A DNA stretch of 64,000 nt from Chloroflexota bacterium (GCA_004297775.1 SCUE01000003.1:1-64000), one strand, 5' to 3'; shown: positions 49,047 to 58,243, counted from the stretch's first letter. Notes: generated by a model from the letters alone, not told the origin. Made by a program: numbers and translations.

Positions 49047-49202
49047 ATGGCGAAATCACGTGATCGCATCGGTCGCGAGGCGAAGAAGCCAAAGAAGGAT
49101 CAGGCGGCGAAGGTTCTGTCGCGTCCCGCGCCAACGGCGCCCATTTCGGTTGATGTCGTCCCGCGAAAGCGCAAGCCTCGCGAGAACGATCCAGACGAAT
49201 AG
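49047..49202 (+). CDS. Small basic protein, 51 aa, unknown function
   Basis: 51 residues, starting 'MAKSRDRIGREAKKPKKDQA' and ending in a mixed-charge 'PRKRKPRENDPDE'. Lys/Arg-rich N-terminal two thirds, a Pro-containing middle and acidic end; no cysteines or hydrophobic segment. GAGGAGG at 49033-49039, 7 nt before the ATG, and a promoter-like TAGACT strongly support real translation despite its size. It sits in a translation-factor neighbourhood, so a nucleic-acid or ribosome association is plausible but unproven. Confidence 0.7.
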   Translation: MAKSRDRIGREAKKPKKDQAAKVLSRPAPTAPISVDVVPRKRKPRENDPDE

Positions 49203-49207
49203 TCAGT

Positions 49208-49225
49208 CCGCGCCGAGTCGCGCGG
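49208..49225. terminator. Hairpin between convergent genes
   Basis: CCGCGC-CGAGTC-GCGCGG, a 6-bp GC stem with 6-nt loop, sits between the stop of the 51-aa gene (49202) and that of the Trm112-like gene (49231). No T-tract on either strand, so strength is uncertain. Confidence 0.4.
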
Positions 49226-49230
49226 GATAC

Positions 49231-49425
49231 CTACGAGGACGTTGGCCGTGAACGGAATGCGGCCAGACCTTCGTCGCCATCCGAAATGAGCATGTACGGA
49301 ATGTCGTTCCGAATCGGGTAACGACGCTCACACTGCTTGCAGACAAGTTCCTCGTTCTCGGCCTCGATCGGCGTCTTGCAGGCCGGGCACGCGAGGATAT
49401 CGAGGAGGTCTTTGCTGATCGGCAT
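49231..49425 (-). CDS. Trm112-family zinc protein (UPF0434/YcaR-like)
   Basis: 64 aa. 'LLDILACPACKTPIE' and 'LVCKQCERRYPIRNDIPYML' give the four-Cys zinc site and the conserved 'YPIRNDIPYML' ending of the Trm112 family. In other organisms Trm112 activates several methyltransferases; partners such as prmA and rsmE lie nearby, although a functional link is only suggestive. The ATG is 12 nt after a minus-strand TAGACT box. Confidence 0.92.
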   Translation of the reverse strand: MPISKDLLDILACPACKTPIEAENEELVCKQCERRYPIRNDIPYMLISDGDEGLAAFRSRPTSS

Positions 49426-49437
49426 CGTGTAATGCTG

Positions 49438-49443
49438 AGTCTA
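49438..49443 (-). promoter_or_regulatory. -10 box TAGACT for the Trm112-like gene
   Basis: Minus-strand TAGACT 12 nt before the ATG at 49425, leaving a leader of about 5 nt. Its inner edge directly touches the inverted repeat 49444-49461. Confidence 0.45.
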
Positions 49444-49461
49444 GCACAGCGATTTCTGTGC
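49444..49461. promoter_or_regulatory. Operator-like inverted repeat between divergent -10 boxes
   Basis: GCACAG-CGATTT-CTGTGC, a perfect 6-bp dyad with 6-nt spacer, fills the space between the minus-strand TAGACT (49438-49443) and the plus-strand TATAAT (49463-49468). A protein bound here would cover both promoters. The binding factor is unknown. Confidence 0.5.
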
Positions 49462-49462
49462 G

Positions 49463-49468
49463 TATAAT
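49463..49468 (+). promoter_or_regulatory. -10 box TATAAT for the EF-G paralogue
   Basis: Perfect TATAAT; start near 49475 gives a leader of about 80 nt before ATG 49556. No good -35, consistent with activator- or extended -10-dependent use. Confidence 0.5.
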
Positions 49469-49555
49469 GCCGCACCGTCGTCCGACCGGTTCCTTGACGA
49501 CTTCGCGGAGCCGTGGCTGGATCGACGGAACGTGGTCGATTGGGGGTTGCCCGGA

Positions 49556-51631
49556 ATGATTTCCGTCTCGCCGGACTTGATCCGGAATGTTGGCCTGTTC
49601 TCGCACGGTGGCGCCGGGAAGACGACATTGGCCGAGGCGATGCTGTTCGCGGCTGGCGTCGTCAGCCGCGCCGGACGCGTCGACGATGGCACGACCGTGT
49701 CCGACTACGAGCCAGAGGAGCACAAACGTCGGATCTCCGTGAATCTGGCCGTCCTTCCCCTGGTGTGGCGGAACTGCAAGATCAATCTCCTCGATGCGCC
49801 CGGGTTTCTGGATTTCGCCGGTGAGACTCGTGAGGCGATTCGGGCGTGCGACGCCGCGCTCGTTCTGGTGGATGCGGTTGCCGGGGTCGAGGTCGGCACC
49901 GATCTGATCTGGAAGCAATTGGACGTCGCCGAGATTCCACGCGCCGTCGTCATTAGCAAGGCCGATCGCGAGAACTCTGACTACGGTCGAGTTCTCGAAA
50001 GCTTGCGCGCGCGTTTCGGCGCGAAGGTCGTCCCGCTGCACGTGCCCGTGGTCGGGCCGAACGGTCTCGAAGGCATTGTCGATCTCGTCGAGATGGAGGC
50101 ACGACTCGGCCCAACGATGACCGCTGGGGCAATCCCCGCTGCGATGCTGGCTCGTTGCGATCAATATCGGGAGCAACTTGTCGAAGCCGTCGCCGAGACC
50201 GATGACGACCTCATCGTCAAGTATCTCGATGGCGAAACCCTGACGCGGGAAGAGATCACCGGCGCTCTTGCCCGCGCGGCGGCGAGCGGCAAGATCATCC
50301 CCGTCCTCGCCGCGAGCGGACTGCTCGGCCGAGGCGTTCCGGCGGTGCTCGACGCGGTTGTCGATCTGCTCCCTTCGCCAGGCGGGCGGCCATCGGTGCG
50401 TGCGCTCGACATCGCCGCGAATAGGGAGGTCGTCTGTAACCCGGCGTCGGATGGTCCGCTGTGCGCGCTCGTGTTCAAGACGATCGCCGACCCGTTCGTC
50501 GGCAAGCTGACCTATTTCCGCGTGTTTTCCGGCACCGTCAGGAGCGACTCCCACGTCTGGAACGTGACGCGCGGACGCGACGAGCGACTCGGCACTTTGT
50601 ATCTCGTCCGTGGCAAAACCCAGGAACCGGCCGTTGTTGTCGGTCCGGGCGACATTGGCGCGGTCGCAAAACTACAGGAGACCGCGACCGGCGACACTCT
50701 CGGATCCCGGGAGCATCAGTCGCGGTTGCCGGCGATCGAGTTTCCCAAGCCGGTCTACTCCGTGGCGGTCGATCCGAAATCCAAAGCGGATCTCGACAAA
50801 CTCGGCAACGCGCTCCATCGAATCGTCGAAGATGACCAGACGACGACCGTGCGGCGCGATCCCGAGACGGGCGAAACCGTGCTATCCGGTCTCGGCGAGC
50901 AGCATGTTGACGTAACGATCGAGCGAATGCGGCGCAAGTTCGGCGTCGAAGTCGAGATCAGGGAACCGCGCGTACCGTATCGCGAGACGATCGTACACGC
51001 GACCCAGAGTGAGTACAAACACAAGAAGCAGACTGGCGGGCACGGCCAATACGGCCATGTCTCGATCGAGATCGAGCCATTGCCGCGTGGCACCGGCTGC
51101 GAGTTCACGGAGCACGTTGTTGGCGGGGCAGTGCCGCGCAACTTCATTCCGGCCGTCGAAAAGGGGTTCCGCGAAGCCATTCCGGAAGGGATTCTGGCCG
51201 GATACCCGATCGTCGACGTGCGCGTCACGCTGCTCGACGGTTCCTACCATCCCGTCGACTCCTCGGAGATGGCGTTCAAACTGGCAACCAGTCAGGCATT
51301 CAAGAAGGGGTGCGAAGAAGCGCACCCGATCCTCCTCGAGCCGGTGATGGATTTCTTCATCACCGTTCCGGAGCAGTTCGTCGGCGACGCAATGAGTGAC
51401 CTGAACGGAAAGCGCGCGCGCGTTCAGGGATTGGATCCGGATGGCGACGTGACGACCATTCGGGCTCAGGCGCCACAGTCCGAGATGCAGCGCTACTCGA
51501 CAGACCTTCGTTCAATTACGCAGGGACGCGGCACGTACACGGCGGAGTTCTCTCACTACGAGGAAGTCCCGGCTCACGTGGCGCAGCAAGTCATCGCCGA
51601 CCACAAGAAGGCGCACGCCGCCGCGCATTGA
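49556..51631 (+). CDS. EF-G paralogue (FusA2-like translational GTPase)
   Basis: A 691-aa five-domain EF-G relative. The G1 motif 'HGGAGKTTL', G3 'DAPGFLDF' and G4 'SKAD' differ from the 'GHIDAGKTT', 'DTPGHVDF' and 'NKMD' of canonical EF-G, so this is the divergent second EF-G type rather than the main elongation factor. Domain IV ('TGGHGQYGHVSIEIEP') and V ('VTTIRAQAPQSEMQRYSTDL') are conserved, so ribosome binding is likely. No rpsL/rpsG/tuf genes are adjacent. Start ATG 49556 follows a GGGGG site; GTG 49532 is an alternative. Confidence 0.88.
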   Translation: MISVSPDLIRNVGLFSHGGAGKTTLAEAMLFAAGVVSRAGRVDDGTTVSDYEPEEHKRRISVNLAVLPLVWRNCKINLLDAPGFLDFAGETREAIRACDAALVLVDAVAGVEVGTDLIWKQLDVAEIPRAVVISKADRENSDYGRVLESLRARFGAKVVPLHVPVVGPNGLEGIVDLVEMEARLGPTMTAGAIPAAMLARCDQYREQLVEAVAETDDDLIVKYLDGETLTREEITGALARAAASGKIIPVLAASGLLGRGVPAVLDAVVDLLPSPGGRPSVRALDIAANREVVCNPASDGPLCALVFKTIADPFVGKLTYFRVFSGTVRSDSHVWNVTRGRDERLGTLYLVRGKTQEPAVVVGPGDIGAVAKLQETATGDTLGSREHQSRLPAIEFPKPVYSVAVDPKSKADLDKLGNALHRIVEDDQTTTVRRDPETGETVLSGLGEQHVDVTIERMRRKFGVEVEIREPRVPYRETIVHATQSEYKHKKQTGGHGQYGHVSIEIEPLPRGTGCEFTEHVVGGAVPRNFIPAVEKGFREAIPEGILAGYPIVDVRVTLLDGSYHPVDSSEMAFKLATSQAFKKGCEEAHPILLEPVMDFFITVPEQFVGDAMSDLNGKRARVQGLDPDGDVTTIRAQAPQSEMQRYSTDLRSITQGRGTYTAEFSHYEEVPAHVAQQVIADHKKAHAAAH

Positions 51632-51633
51632 GG

Positions 51634-52527
51634 CTATTTGGGCGCGGCAGCCAGACGCTGTCGCGCCACGACAATGTCTCGTTCGATTTGCCCCGCCAGC
51701 GCCTGGAGTGAGGGAAAGCGAATTTCGTCGCGAAGGCGGGACACGAGCGTAATCTCCAACTTCTGGTCATAGAGATCGCCGTCGAAGTCGAGGATGTGAA
51801 CCTCGATGGACTCGACCGTGCCGTCAACGGTCGGTCGCGTGCCGATGTTTGAGACCGCGTCGGCGGCAATTCCATCGGCGCGAGCGCGAACGGCATACAC
51901 GCCGCGGGCAGGGAGAAGCCGTCGCCCGTCGATTGCGATGTTCGCGGTGGGAACACCGATTGTCCGCCCGCGGCCATCGCCGTGAACGACTGTGCCGTCG
52001 ATCGTCGGCCAGCGCCCGAGGAACCGTCGCGCCTCAACGACATCGCCCTGTGCAATCAGATCTCGAATCACGCCGCTGCGGACCGCGGTTCCATCGAGGC
52101 GCAGCTCGGGCACGATGTCGAGCCGGAAGTCCATCCTGGCGCCGAGCGTTCGCAAGTACTGGGCGTTTCCGTGGCGCTTGTGACCCAGTGCGATGTCCGG
52201 TCCGCCGACGATCGCCACGATTCGGTCGTCGAGCCGGCGCGCGATATCACCCAGAAACTGCTCGGCCGACAGCGCGGCGGTTTCAGCCGTGAACGGATAG
52301 ACGTCGACGACACTCGCCAGCGCCGACAGCAGCTCGATGCGACGCTCAGCGTTTAGGAGCAGGCGTGGCGCAAAAGCCGGCGCCAGGACTGCGCGCGGAA
52401 ACGGCTCGAACGTGATGAGCGCCGTGCGTGCGCCAAGCGCGGTCGCGGTGGCTCCGAGTCGCGCAAACAGATGACGATGCCCGAGGTGAACTCCGTCAAA
52501 TGTACCGATCGCGATTGCGACGCTCAT
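51634..52527 (-). CDS. ribF: Bifunctional riboflavin kinase / FAD synthetase
   Basis: A 297-aa RibF that makes FMN and then FAD. The N-terminal nucleotidyltransferase has 'IGTFDGVHLGHRHLF' and 'ITFEPFPRAVL'; the C-terminal kinase domain has 'TIGVPTANI' and 'GVYAVRA', with 'LRDEIRFPSLQAL' at the end. The ATG overlaps the truB stop (ATGA). Last gene of the nusA-infB operon, abutting the convergent EF-G paralogue. Confidence 0.95.
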   Translation of the reverse strand: MSVAIAIGTFDGVHLGHRHLFARLGATATALGARTALITFEPFPRAVLAPAFAPRLLLNAERRIELLSALASVVDVYPFTAETAALSAEQFLGDIARRLDDRIVAIVGGPDIALGHKRHGNAQYLRTLGARMDFRLDIVPELRLDGTAVRSGVIRDLIAQGDVVEARRFLGRWPTIDGTVVHGDGRGRTIGVPTANIAIDGRRLLPARGVYAVRARADGIAADAVSNIGTRPTVDGTVESIEVHILDFDGDLYDQKLEITLVSRLRDEIRFPSLQALAGQIERDIVVARQRLAAAPK

Positions 52528-53408
52528 CGATCGGTGAACACCTTGCGCGGCCACCAGCGGCCCTCTCGCCAGACAAGAATCGCGGCCAAGTGGCCATCCG
52601 GTGCCCACCCAGCCGTGATGGCGGCGGGATCGGCCGGCGCGGCGCCATCAATGGGTTTCCCGTGGCGTACCGCCTCGCACGAGACTTCGTCGAGATCGAT
52701 TCTTGGCCATCGACGCGCGACACGATCGGACGGAATCAGAATCGACCAGTCCTTCGCCCGCAGAATCTCGACCGCCGATTCGAGCGGCAGCGCCTCATCC
52801 AACCGGAAGTCGCCCGATCGCGTCCGCCGCAACGCGGATACGTGCGCCCCACATCCAAGTGTCTCGCCGAGATCGTGCGCCAGACTACGGACGTAGGTGC
52901 CCTTTGAGCACGCGACCCGCAGGGCGATGACGGGTGATTCGAACGAGTGAATATCGAGTGCTTCGATATGGACGGTGCGCGGCGCCAAATCGACGGATTC
53001 ACCGCGGCGAGCGGCGACGTATGCCCGCTGCCCAGCCTGCTTGATCGCGGAGAACGGCGGCGGTCGCTGCGCAATGGTGCCGAGCATGTCCGCAAGCGTC
53101 CGTTCGATCTCGCCCCGTTCGACTGCCACCAGGCGCACGCTGGTCACCGTGCCACCGGCATCGTAGGTGTCAGTCGCCGTGCCGAGCGTGATATCGACCA
53201 GATATTCTTTCGAGTCGTTGGTGGCCCACTCGGCGAGCCTCGTCCCGGCGCCGATGCACAGAACCAGCAGACCAGTCGCGAGGGGATCGAGGGTTCCGAG
53301 ATGTCCGACCCTTGATCCACGTCCGAACGCCCGCCGAATCTGTGCGACGACATCGTGCGATGTCAGGCCGGCCGGCTTGTCGATCGCGAGGAAACCGGAA
53401 GGCGTCAC
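52524..53408 (-). CDS. truB: tRNA pseudouridine55 synthase
   Basis: A 294-aa TruB, modifying U55 in the tRNA T-loop. The catalytic Asp is in 'GHLGTLDPLATGLL', with 'GFLAIDKPAGLTSHD' at the N-terminus and 'CSKGTYVRSLAHDLG' later. GTG 53408 overlaps the nrnA stop (GTGA); the longer frame is inside nrnA. The C-terminus resembles a small PUA-like extension. Confidence 0.95.
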   Translation of the reverse strand: MTPSGFLAIDKPAGLTSHDVVAQIRRAFGRGSRVGHLGTLDPLATGLLVLCIGAGTRLAEWATNDSKEYLVDITLGTATDTYDAGGTVTSVRLVAVERGEIERTLADMLGTIAQRPPPFSAIKQAGQRAYVAARRGESVDLAPRTVHIEALDIHSFESPVIALRVACSKGTYVRSLAHDLGETLGCGAHVSALRRTRSGDFRLDEALPLESAVEILRAKDWSILIPSDRVARRWPRIDLDEVSCEAVRHGKPIDGAAPADPAAITAGWAPDGHLAAILVWREGRWWPRKVFTDR

Positions 53409-54397
53409 GCCTTCGTAGAATCCTGAATCGCGGATGTGACCGCGCCGAGAACGTCCGCGCTCGCACTCTCGAAGGTCGTGCTCTTGATCGTGCACCCGGC
53501 CGCCGGCCGGTGTCCGCCGCCGCCCCATTTCGCCGCGATCGCCGAGACATCGACCGACCCGTCGGAGCGCAGACTCACCCGGACACGACCGTCCGTGTGG
53601 ACGGTAAACAACACTGCGACCGACGCATCGCGCGTGTCGGCGAGAAAGCCAACGATTCCGTCAAGCTCGGCGAGCGGGATGCCGCGCTGAAGAGCCTCAT
53701 CCTCGCGTAGGTGCGACCAAAGAAGGCCATTCTCGTGCCGCGAGCGCGCGAGTACGTCCGCCCAGACGGGCAACTGATTGGCCCGTCGGTACTTGTGTAC
53801 CGAATCGCTGACGGCTGTCAGTGGCGCGCCGCGCTCGATCAGATCGCCGGCAACCTTCAGGGAATGCGCCGTGGTGTTCAACGTGCGAAATCCTCGCGTG
53901 TCGCTGATAACGCCGGTCAACAAACACCGCGCGACCACCGGCGATATGTCCCATTTGAGGTCCAGGAACACGCTGAACAACAACTCACAGACCGACGCCG
54001 CGCTCGGATCGATGATCTGCTCGGCGCCGAAGCCCGGATTCGACGCGTGATGGTCGATGTTCAGTAACGGAACCGCGCCGAACAGGTCACGATTCGACGA
54101 AGCGACGGGTTCGATACGTTCGGCCGCGGCCGCATCGACCGAGACGAGGGCATCGACCATTCCAACGCGGAAGGGCGCGACGACGATACCAGAAGCGCCA
54201 GGCACGTGTCTCAGGATTTCTGGCATCGGGTCGGGTGACACGGCGGTCGCGGTGCGCCCCATGTCACGGAATTGATTGACGAGCGCCATCATACCGCCGA
54301 CGCAATCCGCGTCAGGATTGGCGTGGCATATGACGGCGATCTTCTGGGCGCGGGAGAGTAGCGGTAAGGCGCCCGCCGAGATCCTAGCTGTCGGCAC
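53405..54397 (-). CDS. nrnA: DHH-family oligoribonuclease / pAp phosphatase
   Basis: A 330-aa NrnA-type phosphoesterase that degrades nanoRNA and 3'-phosphoadenosine 5'-phosphate. 'CHANPDADCVGG' (DHH motif I), 'NIDHHASN' (the DHH motif) and the DHHA1 signature 'KWGGGGHRPAAGC' are intact. Start GTG 54397 overlaps rbfA by 14 bp. The rbfA-nrnA-truB-ribF order is widespread. Confidence 0.93.
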   Translation of the reverse strand: MPTARISAGALPLLSRAQKIAVICHANPDADCVGGMMALVNQFRDMGRTATAVSPDPMPEILRHVPGASGIVVAPFRVGMVDALVSVDAAAAERIEPVASSNRDLFGAVPLLNIDHHASNPGFGAEQIIDPSAASVCELLFSVFLDLKWDISPVVARCLLTGVISDTRGFRTLNTTAHSLKVAGDLIERGAPLTAVSDSVHKYRRANQLPVWADVLARSRHENGLLWSHLREDEALQRGIPLAELDGIVGFLADTRDASVAVLFTVHTDGRVRVSLRSDGSVDVSAIAAKWGGGGHRPAAGCTIKSTTFESASADVLGAVTSAIQDSTKA

Positions 54398-54785
54398 GCG
54401 CGCTCCGTGTACGCCGGCGTGGCGGCGGCTTCGGTCGGTCCGCCTCCGACACCTCGCGAATAAGCTGCATCATGTGCGTGCCCCGTTCGATCGACGAGTC
54501 AAGACGAAACTCAAGATCCGGCGTGTGACGAAGCACGATGCGGTGAGCGATCTCCCGCCGGAGGAATCCGCTCGCGGCTCGAAGCGCTGTGAGCGTCGCG
54601 GCCTGCTCGTCGGCTGTTCCGAAGACACTGATGAACACGCGCGCGTGGCGCAAGTCCGACGTCGTTTCGACGTCAGTGACGCTGACGAGGCCACCCACGC
54701 GTGGGTCTTTCAGCTCGCGGCTGATCAGCGTACTCAATTCCGCGCGCAACAAGTCGTTGATGCGTCCGAGTCTGTGTGACGGCAC
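54384..54785 (-). CDS. rbfA: Ribosome-binding factor A
   Basis: A 133-aa KH-like 30S maturation factor. 'RINDLLRAELSTLISRELKD' and 'DLRHARVFISVFG' and 'RIVLRHTPDLEFRLDSSIE' are the RbfA hallmarks; a basic tail rich in Arg and Pro ends it. The GTG start directly abuts the infB stop. Confidence 0.95.
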   Translation of the reverse strand: MPSHRLGRINDLLRAELSTLISRELKDPRVGGLVSVTDVETTSDLRHARVFISVFGTADEQAATLTALRAASGFLRREIAHRIVLRHTPDLEFRLDSSIERGTHMMQLIREVSEADRPKPPPRRRTRSARADS

Positions 54786-56693
54786 CTATTCTTCGATGCG
54801 CTCGCGCGCATACGCCTCGACGATGTCACCAACCTGGAAGTCGTTGAAACCCTCGACCGTGATTCCGCACTCATAGCCCGCCAGGACTTCGCGGGCATCG
54901 TCCTTGAAGCGGCGGAGATTGGCCAGTTTCGCGTGCTCGATCAGGCTCTTTCCCCCTCGCAAGACGGTCACGGTGCTCTGGCGCGTGATCCGACCTTCGG
55001 AGACGTGCGAACCGGCAATGACGCGTTCGCGGCCAACGCGGAACAATTGCCTCACTTCGACGCGGCCTTCGAGAACATCGCGGTATTTCGGCTCGAGCAT
55101 GCCGCGCAGCGCCGAGGCGATGTCGTCGACGATCTCGTAGATAACCGAGTACGACCGAATCTCGACCTGACGTGTCTCCGAGACGCGGCGGGCGCCCGGC
55201 TCGGTGCGCACGTTGAAGGCCACAATTAACGCTCGCGACGCGACAGCCAGATTGACATCTGTCTCGGTGACATTGCCGACCCCGGCGAGCAACACCTTCA
55301 CGCGGACCTCATCGGTCGAAAGCTTGTCGACCGATGAACGGATCGGCTCGACCGATCCCTGAACGTCGCACTTGATGATGACGTTCAGTTCCTTCGTGGC
55401 GCCGGCCTGGGCCTGGTTGAGCAACTCCTCGATACTCATCGTCTGGCGCGGCGAGGCCGAGTCGCCGGACCCGGCCGCCTGGCGAATGTGAACCTGTTCC
55501 TGGGCCCAGACTCGCGCGGTCTTTTCGTCCGGCGCCACGCCGAAGCGATCGCCGGCTTGCGGCACATCCGACAGACCAAGGATCTCGACGGGCAAGGAAG
55601 GCTCGGCGTGCCGCAGCTTCCGGGACCGATCGTCGAACATCGCGCGGACACGGCCGACGTGGGGGCCGACCGCGATGATGTCGCCGACGTTCAGCGTTCC
55701 CGTTTGAACAAGTAGCGTCGCGACGGGACCGCGCGTGCGATCGAGTTGAGCCTCGATGACGACGCCGCGCGCCGGACGGTCCGGGTTCGCCTTCAGCTCC
55801 TGAATCTCGGCCACGAGTTCCATGACTTCGAGCAGATCATCGATTCCCTGCCGAGTTCGCGCCGAGACCGCGACCATCGGTGTGTCACCTCCGTACTCCT
55901 CGGCGACGACCTCGTGTTCGGCCAGTTGCTGTTTGACCCGGTCAGGGTTGGCATTCGGGAGGTCAACCTTGTTGATGGCGACGATCAGCGGCACCTTTCC
56001 CGCCCGCGCGTGACCGATCGCTTCGATTGTCTGAGGCTGCACGCCGTCATCGGCCGCCACGACGAGCACGGCGATGTCGGTGGCTTTCACGCCACGCGCG
56101 CGCATCTGCGTGAAAGCTTCGTGGCCCGGCGTGTCCAGGAACGTGATCTTGGACTGGCGCCCACCGTGAAGATGCTCGATCTGGTACGCGCCGATGTGCT
56201 GGGTGATGCCGCCAGCCTCGCCGCCCACGACGTTGGCCTGCCGGATCGCGTCGAGCAGACTGGTCTTTCCGTGGTCGACGTGGCCCATAATCGTGATCAC
56301 GGGAGGCCGCGACTGGAGAGACGCGGGTTCTTCCTGAGGCGTGGTTCCGAGCGCGGTCGACTCCAGCGTCGGAGCCTGCGCCTCGCGCGGCTGAAACCCG
56401 AGATCGTGCGCAACCACTGCCGCCGTGTCGTAGTCGATCGGCTGATTGATGGTGACGAGCATTCCGTTGGTCAGGAGGACTTTGATGACCTCTCCCGATT
56501 GGACGCGCATCATGTCCGCCAATTGCTTGACCGTGAGGCGCGCCGGTATCTCGATATGAAGGTTCTCCGGGCGAATGACGCGTGGTCCGGGCGACCGACG
56601 CTCTTCTACCTGGGCACCCTGTCGACGAGCTGGTGGCCGGCTTCCGCCCGGCCGGGGTCGAATCGGTCCTCGTGAACCAAAGCGTGGACTCAT
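54786..56693 (-). CDS. infB: Translation initiation factor IF-2 (short N-terminus)
   Basis: A 635-aa IF-2. Only ~50 residues of Arg/Pro-rich leader precede the IF2_N domain ('[20 protein letters not shown]'), so the long N-terminal region of many IF-2s is missing. The G domain has '[14 protein letters not shown]', 'DTPGHEAF' and 'NKVD'; domains II-IV follow, with '[12 protein letters not shown]'. The ATG overlaps the ylxR stop (ATGA). Confidence 0.97.
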   Translation of the reverse strand: MSPRFGSRGPIRPRPGGSRPPARRQGAQVEERRSPGPRVIRPENLHIEIPARLTVKQLADMMRVQSGEVIKVLLTNGMLVTINQPIDYDTAAVVAHDLGFQPREAQAPTLESTALGTTPQEEPASLQSRPPVITIMGHVDHGKTSLLDAIRQANVVGGEAGGITQHIGAYQIEHLHGGRQSKITFLDTPGHEAFTQMRARGVKATDIAVLVVAADDGVQPQTIEAIGHARAGKVPLIVAINKVDLPNANPDRVKQQLAEHEVVAEEYGGDTPMVAVSARTRQGIDDLLEVMELVAEIQELKANPDRPARGVVIEAQLDRTRGPVATLLVQTGTLNVGDIIAVGPHVGRVRAMFDDRSRKLRHAEPSLPVEILGLSDVPQAGDRFGVAPDEKTARVWAQEQVHIRQAAGSGDSASPRQTMSIEELLNQAQAGATKELNVIIKCDVQGSVEPIRSSVDKLSTDEVRVKVLLAGVGNVTETDVNLAVASRALIVAFNVRTEPGARRVSETRQVEIRSYSVIYEIVDDIASALRGMLEPKYRDVLEGRVEVRQLFRVGRERVIAGSHVSEGRITRQSTVTVLRGGKSLIEHAKLANLRRFKDDAREVLAGYECGITVEGFNDFQVGDIVEAYARERIEE

Positions 56694-57025
56694 TGTGATC
56701 CTCCTGAAGGCTCATGCGGCAGTTGACTCGCGAATTCCGCCAGCGCCTTCCTGTTTTCCGCGGCGATTGGCTGTTTCAGGGCATGGTCGAGCGAGCGTCG
56801 ATCGAGTCCGATTTGCCAACAACGACCATAGCGGCAGAGGTAGGCGCCGCGCCCCTCCTTCTTCCCGGATGCGTCGATCTGTGCGCCATCGTCTCCAAGG
56901 ACGATGCGAATGAGATCGCGCTTCGGTTGGACCTGTCGGCACCCAACGCACGTCCGTCGCGGAATCGGCCGTAGACGCCGTGTCTTGGCCGGCGGCGTCG
57001 AACGCATGCCCGCGGCGGCGCTCAC
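56690..57025 (-). CDS. ylxR: YlxR family protein
   Basis: A 111-aa YlxR (DUF448) protein, a small RNA-binding partner typically encoded between nusA and infB. 'RTCVGCRQVQPKRDLIRIV' and 'GRGAYLCRYGRCWQIGLDRR' are the family motifs. GTG 57025 overlaps the nusA stop (GTGA); an internal ATG (residue 7) is possible. Confidence 0.92.
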   Translation of the reverse strand: MSAAAGMRSTPPAKTRRLRPIPRRTCVGCRQVQPKRDLIRIVLGDDGAQIDASGKKEGRGAYLCRYGRCWQIGLDRRSLDHALKQPIAAENRKALAEFASQLPHEPSGGSQ

Positions 57026-58194
57026 GTCGGAACCTCGGCCGCGGCGGTTTCGTCGGCGGTAGCCCGCGACGGCCGATCATCGCTGGAGTTGCCTTGCCCC
57101 GAACCCGCCTTGATGTCGATCCGCCAGCCGGTCAATTTGGCGGCCAGTCGCGCGTTCTGTCCCTCGCGACCGATGGCCAGCGAGAGCTGCTGTTCGGGGA
57201 CTTGTACGGTCGCTGTTTTCGTTGCGTCGACGATTTCGACGGCCAGGACTTTGGCCGGACTGAGCGCGTTCGCCACGAACCGCGATGGATCGGCGCTCCA
57301 TTCGACGACGTCGACCTTCTCGCCACGCAATTCCGTCACGACGTTCTGTATGCGTGTTCCGCGCATACCGACGCAAGATCCGACCGGGTCGACCCCTTCT
57401 TGACGGGCGTGGACGGCGACCTTCGAGCGCGAGCCCGGTTCCCGCGCGACCGCTTTGATTTCGACCGCGCCGCTGAATACCTCGGGAACTTCGAGCTCAA
57501 ACAGACGGCGGATCAGGTTGCGATGCGTCCGGGATACGACGACCTGAGGTCCGGAAAACGCGGCGCGCAACTCTTCCTCGATCTCGCCGCGGGCGCGCGC
57601 CGGTACCGGTCCAGCGATCCGGGGCTGGCGAGTGACATCAACGATGTAGACACGCAAGCGCTGTCCCGGCCGATAGGTCTCACCCGTCACCTGCTCGGCC
57701 CGCGGCATGACGGCCATCGCGTCGTCGACCTGAAGGACCACGATTCCGTCGACGATCCGTCGGACGATCGCGGCGACGAGTTCGCCCTCACGATTGGTGA
57801 ATGACGAGAAAAGATGTTCGCGTTCGTGCTCGCGGATCTTCTGCAGAATCCCGGTGCGCACCGTCTGCGCCGCGATGCGCCCAAAGTCGGGTGGCGTGAC
57901 GACGACATCAACTGAGCGGCCGAGATTGGCGCGCGGGTCTGACCGCATCGCCTCACCCAGACTGACTTCCGCGCGGGGGTCGGTCACGGCTGGCACGACC
58001 GTCTTTTTCGCGCGGACGCGAATCTCACCGTTGGCCCGATCGATCTCGACCCGTGCATCCTGCTGTGGCAGATCACCGAAGTTCCGACGATACGTCACAA
58101 GAAGAGCATCCTCGATCGCACGGAGGATGGTTTCGGGGGGCACTCGCTTCTCCGCGCTGACCTGACGGATGAGTTCCAGGAACTCCGTATTCAT
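57022..58194 (-). CDS. nusA: Transcription termination/antitermination factor NusA
   Basis: A 390-aa NusA without the C-terminal acidic repeats of E. coli. The N-terminal domain ('FLELIRQVSAEKRVPPETIL'), S1 domain ('GELVAAIVRRIVDGIVVLQV', ~130-200) and two KH domains ('VGSCVGMRGTRIQNVVTELR', then 'QLSLAIGREGQNARLAAKL') are present, followed by a short Ser/Ala tail. The ATG lacks a clear Shine-Dalgarno and lies just downstream of a terminator hairpin (58204-58229). rimP, usually upstream of nusA, is absent. Confidence 0.96.
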   Translation of the reverse strand: MNTEFLELIRQVSAEKRVPPETILRAIEDALLVTYRRNFGDLPQQDARVEIDRANGEIRVRAKKTVVPAVTDPRAEVSLGEAMRSDPRANLGRSVDVVVTPPDFGRIAAQTVRTGILQKIREHEREHLFSSFTNREGELVAAIVRRIVDGIVVLQVDDAMAVMPRAEQVTGETYRPGQRLRVYIVDVTRQPRIAGPVPARARGEIEEELRAAFSGPQVVVSRTHRNLIRRLFELEVPEVFSGAVEIKAVAREPGSRSKVAVHARQEGVDPVGSCVGMRGTRIQNVVTELRGEKVDVVEWSADPSRFVANALSPAKVLAVEIVDATKTATVQVPEQQLSLAIGREGQNARLAAKLTGWRIDIKAGSGQGNSSDDRPSRATADETAAAEVPT

Positions 58195-58203
58195 CTCTCA
58201 CAC

Positions 58204-58229
58204 AAAAAGGAGTGGGCACACGCCCACTC
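58204..58229 (-). terminator. Intrinsic terminator / attenuator in the nusA leader
   Basis: Read on the minus strand: GAGTGGGC-GTGT-GCCCACTC (58229-58210), an 8-bp perfect stem, then CTTTTT (U-tract 58208-58204), ending 10 nt before the nusA ATG. It lies downstream of the candidate -10 box and of rseP, so every transcript reaching nusA must read through it. Confidence 0.8.
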
Positions 58230-58237
58230 ACTCAATG

Positions 58238-58243
58238 AGTATA
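58238..58243 (-). promoter_or_regulatory. -10 box TATACT upstream of nusA terminator
   Basis: Minus-strand TATACT in the 58-bp rseP-nusA gap. A transcript from here would begin near 58231, just ahead of the terminator stem. The -35 region is weak. Confidence 0.45.
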
